Positions 1-4,791 of a stretch of 8,292 nucleotides of DNA are shown piece by piece. The stretch covers positions 1 through 8,292 of the forward strand of contig DYNS01000118.1 in NCBI GenBank assembly GCA_020720965.1, given 5' to 3'. The translations under genes were made by a program, and so were the position numbers. The stretch comes from Anaerolinea sp. GTDB lineage: Bacteria > Chloroflexota > Anaerolineae > Anaerolineales > Villigracilaceae. Position 1 is the first letter of the stretch. Each line of letters begins with the position of its first letter. The notes beneath the pieces were generated by a model. The model was not told where the DNA came from. It searched no databases and saw only the letters and a program-made list of their open reading frames with translations.

Positions 1-2
1 CC

Positions 3-365
3 CCCATCCCGCCCACCGCCCCCATCACCGAAACGCCCCCCCCCGCCGCCAGCGCCACCGCCTTCATCGGCACCCTCGCCCCCTACGACGTGAGCAAACT
101 CCCCAACTGCCCCTTCCTCATAGACAACAACACCGACTACGAACTGATAGTCACCATCTATGGCACTACCAAACCGGGAGAAAAACCGGTCTACTACTCG
201 TGGCGGGTAACAAACAGTTTCCGTTTCGACATCCCCTGGGGTAGTTACCAATACACCGTCCAAATAGGCGACAAAAAGACCATCACCGGCAGTTTCGGCA
301 TCAACAACTACGACAAAACTACCATGCGAGTCTCTCTACAAAAAGTCATCGTCATTGGACCTTAA
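3..365 (+). CDS. C-terminal part of a surface or exported protein: Pro/Thr/Ala linker plus beta-rich domain (5' end outside window)
   Basis: The reading frame is open from the window's left edge to a TAA at 363-365, so only the last 120 codons are visible. The first ~27 residues are Pro/Thr/Ala-rich, like an extracytoplasmic linker. The remaining ~90 residues alternate hydrophobic and polar positions and are rich in Tyr, Thr, Asn and Gly (for example FLIDNNTDYELIVTIYG and FDIPWGSYQYTVQIG). This resembles the small beta-sandwich domains often found at the C-termini of Chloroflexota surface proteins. There is one Cys (in LPNCPF) and no catalytic motif. A GTG at 90 could be read as a start, but the frame continues upstream and no ribosome-binding site precedes it, so I treat the gene as truncated by the window. 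The linker is partly encoded by a run of nine C (36-44). The gene ends in a shared terminator with convergent murA. Function unknown; extracytoplasmic location is inferred. Confidence 0.75.
   Translation, partial: PIPPTAPITETPPPAASATAFIGTLAPYDVSKLPNCPFLIDNNTDYELIVTIYGTTKPGEKPVYYSWRVTNSFRFDIPWGSYQYTVQIGDKKTITGSFGINNYDKTTMRVSLQKVIVIGP
36..44 (+). repeat. C9 homopolymer in the linker of the left-hand partial gene
   Basis: Nine consecutive C encode three Pro in the Pro/Thr/Ala linker. Slippage here would remove the downstream beta domain from the product. Confidence 0.9.
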
Positions 366-375
366 TCATCTCCAC

Positions 376-414
376 AAAAAAGAGCCGCCAGGGGTTCCCT
401 GGCGGCTCTTTTTT
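376..414. terminator. Bidirectional intrinsic terminator between convergent genes
   Basis: A perfect 12-bp GC-rich stem (382-393 with 397-408) closes on a 3-nt loop GTT. It is flanked by six A on the left (376-381) and six T on the right (409-414), so it reads as an intrinsic terminator on both strands. It sits between the stop codon of the left partial gene (365) and the murA stop codon (416-418) and should end both convergent transcripts. Confidence 0.95.
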
Positions 415-415
415 G

Positions 416-1711
416 TTACTGCTCTCGCAAGCGCTCAATCCTTGCGCCCAAAGCCCTCAACTTCCCTTCCACATTTTCATAACCCCGGTCAATTTGCCCC
501 ACATTACGGATGACAGACTTGCCATTTGCCGCCAGCGCCGCCAGCACCAAAGTCATCCCCGCCCGAATATCCGGGCTTTCCACCTTCTCGCCAAACAGCC
601 GGGTCGGACCCGTCACAATACAGCGATGCGGGTCGCAAAGCACAATCTGCGCCCCCATGCTCACCAACTTATCAATAAAAAACATGCGGCTTGGGTACAT
701 CCAATCGTGAAAAAGAACGCTGCCCCTCGCCTGCGTAGCAACCGCAATGGCAATACTCATCAAATCGGTGGGAAAAGCGGGCCAGATATTGGTCTTAATC
801 TCCGGAATGGCATTCCCCAAATCTGGGAGAACCTCCAACCTTTGGGTAGCCGGGACGAAAATATCATCCCCTTCCTCCTGCCAATCCACCCCCAGGCGAT
901 TAAACACCATCCGAATCATCCGCAGCCACTCCACCCCGGCATTCCTCACCCGAATCGAACCGCCGGTAACAACCGCCGCGCCCACAAAACTGACCACTTC
1001 GATATAGTCGGGACCCACCGTAAACTCGCCACCATGCAAACGCTCCACCCCGGTAATGGTGAGCGTGTTGGAGCCAATCCCCTCAATTTTTGCGCCCAAG
1101 ACGTTAAGCATCTGACAAAGCTGCTGCACATGCGGCTCGGAGGCGGCATTGCTGATAACCGTCACCCCCCTCGCCAGCGAAGCCGCCATCACCGCGTTTT
1201 CCGTCCCCAGCACCGAGGCTTCATCCAGCAAAATCTGAGCGCCCTGCAAACCCTGCGGAGCAGAGAAGGAAAAAATCGCGTTGGCGCGGTCAAACTCCAC
1301 TTTGGCGCCCAAGGCGTTAAACGCCAAAATGTGGGTATCCAACCGGCGGCGACCAATCACATCCCCGCCAGGCGGAGGCAGTTTCACCCCCCCGGCGCGG
1401 GCAGTCATTGGACCTGCCAGTAAAATAGAGGCGCGGATGCGGCGGGATTGCTCCGGGTCCAAATCGGCGGGGCGCATCTTGCGGGGGTCAATCCGCCAGG
1501 AGCGGCTGCCCAGGTGTTCCACCACCACACCCAGGCTTTCAAACATACGGCGCATATCCTGCACGTCTCTAATTTCGGGCAGGTTGTGCAATATCACAGG
1601 CTCATCCGCCAGCAGGCAAGCGGCGAGCAAAGGCAGAGCGGCGTTTTTATTGCCTCCCGGCGTTACCTCACCGTTCAGGGCAATACCGCCATCAATCACA
1701 AATTTTTCCAT
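416..1711 (-). CDS. murA: UDP-N-acetylglucosamine 1-carboxyvinyltransferase, Asp117 (fosfomycin-insensitive type)
   Basis: Cytoplasmic MurA transfers enolpyruvate from PEP to the 3'-OH of UDP-GlcNAc, the first committed step of peptidoglycan synthesis. The 431 residues match the family's usual length, and the inside-out alpha/beta barrel motifs are present: GGNKNAALPLL with Lys22-Asn23 at the N-terminus, RASILLAGP around Arg93, the active-site loop LPPPGGDVIGRRRLDTH, AFPTDLM with the catalytic-base Asp equivalent to E. coli Asp305, and IDRGYENVEGKLRALGA near the C-terminus with the Arg equivalent to Arg397. The loop residue that is Cys115 in E. coli is Asp117 here. Cys-to-Asp at this site is known from mycobacterial and chlamydial enzymes and confers natural fosfomycin resistance. 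The ATG at 1709-1711 is preceded by GGAG eight bases upstream. The gene is transcribed divergently from the prepilin peptidase gene and ends at the shared terminator 376-414. Confidence 0.97.
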   Translation of the reverse strand: MEKFVIDGGIALNGEVTPGGNKNAALPLLAACLLADEPVILHNLPEIRDVQDMRRMFESLGVVVEHLGSRSWRIDPRKMRPADLDPEQSRRIRASILLAGPMTARAGGVKLPPPGGDVIGRRRLDTHILAFNALGAKVEFDRANAIFSFSAPQGLQGAQILLDEASVLGTENAVMAASLARGVTVISNAASEPHVQQLCQMLNVLGAKIEGIGSNTLTITGVERLHGGEFTVGPDYIEVVSFVGAAVVTGGSIRVRNAGVEWLRMIRMVFNRLGVDWQEEGDDIFVPATQRLEVLPDLGNAIPEIKTNIWPAFPTDLMSIAIAVATQARGSVLFHDWMYPSRMFFIDKLVSMGAQIVLCDPHRCIVTGPTRLFGEKVESPDIRAGMTLVLAALAANGKSVIRNVGQIDRGYENVEGKLRALGARIERLREQ

Positions 1712-1730
1712 CGTCCTGTCTCCAATTTTC

Positions 1731-1743
1731 TAACGAGATTGTA
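1731..1743 (-). promoter_or_regulatory. Probable murA promoter (-10 box)
   Basis: On the minus strand, TACAAT (1743 down to 1738) matches the -10 consensus at 5 of 6 positions. It would start transcription near 1731, giving a ~20-nt leader that contains the GGAG ribosome-binding site. No convincing -35 box lies at the usual distance, so the call rests on the -10 and its position. Confidence 0.4.
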
Positions 1744-1787
1744 AACGCGCCAAAGCCAGGCAATAGCCAAGAGAAACCAGAGAGAAT

Positions 1788-1803
1788 TGGTATAATTTGC
1801 TCT
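1788..1803 (+). promoter_or_regulatory. Extended -10 promoter giving a leaderless prepilin peptidase mRNA
   Basis: TGG followed directly by TATAAT (TG at 1788-1789, TATAAT at 1791-1796) is a perfect extended -10 element (TGnTATAAT). Only seven bases separate it from the ATG at 1804. A start site 6-8 bases after the -10 would fall at or just before the ATG. No Shine-Dalgarno sequence precedes the ATG, which fits a leaderless message. The -35 region has no consensus match, as is common with extended -10 promoters. Confidence 0.65.
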
Positions 1804-2571
1804 ATGGAACTTCTCCCTGCCATTTTAATGGGTTTTTTGGGCGGTTGGCTCGCCAATTACCTCAGCGATGTTTTGCCCTCCCGGCGCAAGCTGACTCAAC
1901 CCTTTTGCCCACACTGCGAACATCCACAAACCTGGCAGGGATATTTTACTCTGCGCCCCTGCCCGCACTGCCACAAAAGCCCGCGCCCGCGCGTTTTTCT
2001 CACCCTGGCGCTCGGCATTCTCCTCAGCGTATGGCTATGGCTAAACCCTCCCGCCAAAATGGGTTACTGGCTTGGGTGGCTCATCCTCGTTTACTTTGGC
2101 GTTGTCGCCATCATAGACTTGGAACACCGTCTCATCCTGCACGTTGTCAGCCTGTTTGGTTATGCCCTTGGTCTGGGTAGCGGAATTTACCTGCATGGGC
2201 TTTCCTCCGCCTTGCTGGGCGGTGGGGTCGGTTTCGGAGTCATGTTGCTCTTTTACCTGGCAGGCATCCTATTTGCACGGTATCGCGCCCAAAAGCGCGG
2301 AGAAGACGATGACGAGGAAGCTCTGGGCTTTGGGGATGTGATGCTATCAGGCGTGCTTGGGCTGTTGCTGGGCTTTCCGCGCATCATTGTGGGGCTTATC
2401 TTTGGCATCATGGCAGGCGGCATCTTCAGCCTTCTCATCATTCTTTTCTTAGTCGTTACAAAAAAATATCAAAGCATGACGGTTTTCATCGCTTACGGAC
2501 CTTATCTGCTTCTGGGGGCGTTTATTCTCCTCTACACGCCAAAAGTTTTAACAATTCTGTCAGGATACTAG
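1804..2571 (+). CDS. Prepilin peptidase / N-methyltransferase (A24 family, PilD/GspO type)
   Basis: A polytopic membrane aspartyl protease that cuts the leader of type IV prepilin-like proteins at the cytoplasmic face; full-length members also N-methylate the new N-terminus. The 255 residues show the complete architecture. An N-terminal region (LGGWLANYLSDVLPSRR) is followed by two zinc-type CxxC pairs (Cys35/38 and Cys53/56) and then about seven hydrophobic segments. The two catalytic aspartates are Asp105 in VVAIIDLEHRLI and Asp178 in the GxGD motif GFGDVML. The catalytic aspartates are about 73 residues apart, slightly more than usual as I recall, because of an acidic cytoplasmic loop (GEDDDEEALG, about 166-175). 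The ATG at 1804 has no ribosome-binding site but lies right after a perfect extended -10. It lies just upstream of three genes whose products begin with prepilin-like segments, which are its likely substrates. Tad systems often use a shorter TadV peptidase; this one is the full PilD-like form. Confidence 0.95.
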   Translation: MELLPAILMGFLGGWLANYLSDVLPSRRKLTQPFCPHCEHPQTWQGYFTLRPCPHCHKSPRPRVFLTLALGILLSVWLWLNPPAKMGYWLGWLILVYFGVVAIIDLEHRLILHVVSLFGYALGLGSGIYLHGLSSALLGGGVGFGVMLLFYLAGILFARYRAQKRGEDDDEEALGFGDVMLSGVLGLLLGFPRIIVGLIFGIMAGGIFSLLIILFLVVTKKYQSMTVFIAYGPYLLLGAFILLYTPKVLTILSGY

Positions 2572-2584
2572 TACCATAGTACTA
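2569..2584. repeat. Short inverted repeat overlapping the prepilin peptidase stop codon
   Basis: Perfect 6-bp arms TAGTAC (2569-2574) and GTACTA (2579-2584) flank a CATA spacer, and the left arm contains the TAG stop codon. No T-run follows, so it is not a standard terminator. It could be an operator or chance. It opens the 116-bp gap before the tadE-like gene. Confidence 0.4.
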
Positions 2585-2592
2585 AAGTAGGG

Positions 2593-2620
2593 TTGTTAAG
2601 GCAATGCTATCCGGTAAACT
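2593..2620 (+). promoter_or_regulatory. Weak candidate promoter for the TadE/TadG operon
   Basis: TTGTTA (2593-2598) and TAAACT (2615-2620) each match the sigma-70 boxes at 4 of 6 positions with a 16-bp spacer. A 7-bp imperfect hairpin (GGTAAAC with GTTTGCC, one G-U pair) follows in the leader, between about 2613 and 2640. The call is tentative; read-through from the prepilin peptidase gene is an alternative because no terminator separates the genes. Confidence 0.25.
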
Positions 2621-2687
2621 AAGATTAGAAGAAGTTTGCCAGTTATTCATTTAACCTGTTTTTTTCATTGTTAATGCGAGGTTTGGT

Positions 2688-3293
2688 ATGAAACAACAAA
2701 AAGAAAGGAAAGGAGGGAAGGACAAAGGGCAGAGTTTTGTAGAACTTGCCGTTGTCTTAACCATATTGTTGCTTCTTTTGGCAGGGATGGTGGAGTTTGG
2801 TTATCTGCTAAATCAATACATCAACATCGTAGATGGCGCACGCGAAGCGGCACGCTTTGGCGTGAACGCAGACCCCTTCATCCGCACGACCAGCCCTTTT
2901 GGGTTAGACCAAAACTTTTTTAGAGGTCTTTCTGACCTGGCAGAAAACACGATGGTTCCCATTATGCTGGATATAAGCGCCCGCAGCGGCTACGCCGGGG
3001 ACGATGTCGTCATATCAGTCATCAGCCTGAGCGGAAGTAATGTAGTACGCTTTCCAGACAATGACGGATGGAGCCGTTACAGCAACGCCGTCAGCGCCAT
3101 CAGCAACGGGCAGGTCGCAGCACGCCTAGACAGTAACGCTCCCAATACCGGGCTTGTGATAGTGGAGGTTTACTATGGGTATCCGCAAATACTAAAAATG
3201 CCGTTTTTTACCGCCATCATCCCAGACCCCATTGCCGTACACGCCTACTCCATTATGCCCTTACCCGCCGCCGAACCAACTCCCACTCCGTGA
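2688..3293 (+). CDS. TadE-like pseudopilin
   Basis: A 201-residue bitopic protein with a basic N-terminus (MKQQKERKGGKDKG). The prepilin-type junction G14/Q15 is followed by SFVE, placing Glu at +5 (Glu19) of the mature form, and then by a ~17-residue hydrophobic segment ending in MVEFGYLLNQY. This is the TadE signature: a pseudopilin that accompanies Tad/Flp systems and is processed by the prepilin peptidase. The remainder, about 55-190, is an extracytoplasmic domain with no cysteine and no recognised enzyme motif. It ends with a short EPTPTP tail, a miniature of the Thr-Pro linkers in the third gene of the operon. The ATG at 2688 has GAGG (2678-2681) six bases upstream. The TGA overlaps the next gene's GTG by 4 bp (GTGA), suggesting translational coupling. 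Subunit location and role follow from the family; the exact function is not known. Confidence 0.88.
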   Translation: MKQQKERKGGKDKGQSFVELAVVLTILLLLLAGMVEFGYLLNQYINIVDGAREAARFGVNADPFIRTTSPFGLDQNFFRGLSDLAENTMVPIMLDISARSGYAGDDVVISVISLSGSNVVRFPDNDGWSRYSNAVSAISNGQVAARLDSNAPNTGLVIVEVYYGYPQILKMPFFTAIIPDPIAVHAYSIMPLPAAEPTPTP

Positions 3294-4768
3294 GCCGTGC
3301 CATGAAAACAATACTTAAACTTAAAAATATATTCCATAAGCGCCAAAAAGGGCAGATATTGGTCATTTTGGCGTTGATTTTCATGGGTCTGATGGGCATC
3401 ATTGGACTGGCAATTGACCTGGGAATGACTTTTGTCAATTACTCTCGTTTGCGCCGGGCAGTCGACTCGGCAGCCCTGGCGGCAACCGGTGAATTTAAGC
3501 GCGGCTACACCATTGCCAAGATGCGTGCCGCCGCCGGACAAATGCTGACCCTTAACGAAATTACAGACACAACCAACATCCAAATTGAAACCTGCGAAAG
3601 CATGCCCGGCGACCCGCGAGTTTGTACCAACCCGCTGCGCAAACTGGTGTTCATCTCCGTTTCGCAGAACGCACCACTTTATTTCATGCCCATTTTTGGA
3701 ATTCAATTCGTGCCCATTACGGTGGACACCGTATCCGAGGCAGCCTCTGTGGATGTCATTCTTGCCATAGACACATCCGAATCCATGACCAACGCCGCGC
3801 CATACGGTTCGCTCTATGGCGACCCCAAACTCTGCAACGAATCTGACCCCAACGGACTCAGCGGCACGACCCCCAGTTTCGACACCCTGCCCGGACCAGA
3901 CGGTATCCCCGGAGAGTGTCACCCCTTTGAAGAAGTGAAAAACGCGGCAAAGTTATTTACAGACCAGCTCTACTTCCCTTATGACCGGGTTGGAATTGTA
4001 ATTTTCGACCAGTACCCCTACGTAGAACTGGCGATGAGCGATAACATCGTTGTCGTACAAGACACCGTCAAAAACCTTCAGGTCTTTCCCAATCACATGA
4101 TGTGCCCTTACACGCTGGCAGATGGTCCTGACGCCAATATGGATTTGGGGCAGCCCTGTCGGCTCTACCGGGACGACACCGGCTCTTTTTACGAAGGTTT
4201 CGACTGCGGCTCTTACTGGTACGAGACCAGAAACCCATCCAAATGCACCTCCACCAACATTGGCGGGGGCATGGCAGTCGCCGGGAATATGCTCGGCGGG
4301 GCGTATCCATCCGATTACACCGGACCGAAACCTCCCCTGCGGGAGGAGGCTCTTTGGGTCACCATCCTTCTCACCGATGGCGCTGCCAATGCTGGTTACA
4401 ACGAAAGCGGACAGCCCATTTGCCCTCCCTACACCTGGTCCAGGAACCCTTTCTGCCGCGACAAAGACTCGACCGAAAGGCACGATAAATCAAACACCAG
4501 CATGTACGATGCCGATGATTTTGCCCGCGACATGATAGACTTTGTAGGAACCGGGCAGCAGTCGCTTATCTTCTCCATCGGTTTGGGGAGCCTCGTCACC
4601 AGCAAAAACCTGGAAGACGACCCCAGCAACCCGCCGCCCGGCGAAGCGCTCTTACAATACGCTGCCGATACCGGCGATGGCATCTACTACTTTGCCCCCA
4701 ACGGCGCCCAACTCTACGACATCTTTTTGGCGATTGCCAACAATATCGCCACCCGCATTACCCAGTAA
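3290..4768 (+). CDS. TadG-like pilus-assembly protein with von Willebrand A domain
   Basis: 492 residues. The N-terminus (HKRQKGQILVILALIFMG, then IGLAIDLGMTFVNYSRLRRAVDSAALAA) is the TadE/G-like membrane segment typical of TadG. It has a G21/Q22 prepilin-like junction but no Glu at +5. A vWA domain follows at about 154-490, with all three MIDAS elements: DTSES (Asp161, Ser163, Ser165), Thr322 in STNIGGGM, and Asp363 in LLTDGAANAG. These bind a divalent cation and usually mediate adhesion or protein contacts outside the membrane. Two Cys-containing stretches enlarge the fold, at about 168-212 and 268-320. The protein has ten cysteines in all, fitting disulfides. The GTG at 3290 overlaps the upstream stop; an in-frame ATG at 3302 is an equally possible start, and neither has a clear ribosome-binding site, so coupling is likely. 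Confidence 0.9.
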   Translation: MSRAMKTILKLKNIFHKRQKGQILVILALIFMGLMGIIGLAIDLGMTFVNYSRLRRAVDSAALAATGEFKRGYTIAKMRAAAGQMLTLNEITDTTNIQIETCESMPGDPRVCTNPLRKLVFISVSQNAPLYFMPIFGIQFVPITVDTVSEAASVDVILAIDTSESMTNAAPYGSLYGDPKLCNESDPNGLSGTTPSFDTLPGPDGIPGECHPFEEVKNAAKLFTDQLYFPYDRVGIVIFDQYPYVELAMSDNIVVVQDTVKNLQVFPNHMMCPYTLADGPDANMDLGQPCRLYRDDTGSFYEGFDCGSYWYETRNPSKCTSTNIGGGMAVAGNMLGGAYPSDYTGPKPPLREEALWVTILLTDGAANAGYNESGQPICPPYTWSRNPFCRDKDSTERHDKSNTSMYDADDFARDMIDFVGTGQQSLIFSIGLGSLVTSKNLEDDPSNPPPGEALLQYAADTGDGIYYFAPNGAQLYDIFLAIANNIATRITQ

Positions 4769-4791
4769 GCGTTCTTACAGGAAGGTGTGAT

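Noticed and set aside
90..92. GTG as the start of the left-hand gene
   Set aside because: The frame is open to the window edge with a Pro/Thr/Ala linker upstream and no Shine-Dalgarno, so the gene is truncated by the window.
413..1423. Long plus-strand open frame (336 codons) opposite murA
   Set aside because: It is antisense to a clearly conserved murA; its translation is Pro/His/Arg-rich with no family pattern, as expected of a shadow frame.
2572..2687. Cyclic-di-GMP riboswitch before the pilus operon
   Set aside because: I looked for the GEMM core because pilus genes often carry it; the conserved CACGCACAGGGCAAACC-type core is not present.
3245..3922. 225-codon minus-strand frame
   Set aside because: It lies fully opposite the conserved N-terminal and vWA regions of the TadG-like gene and has no recognisable motif.
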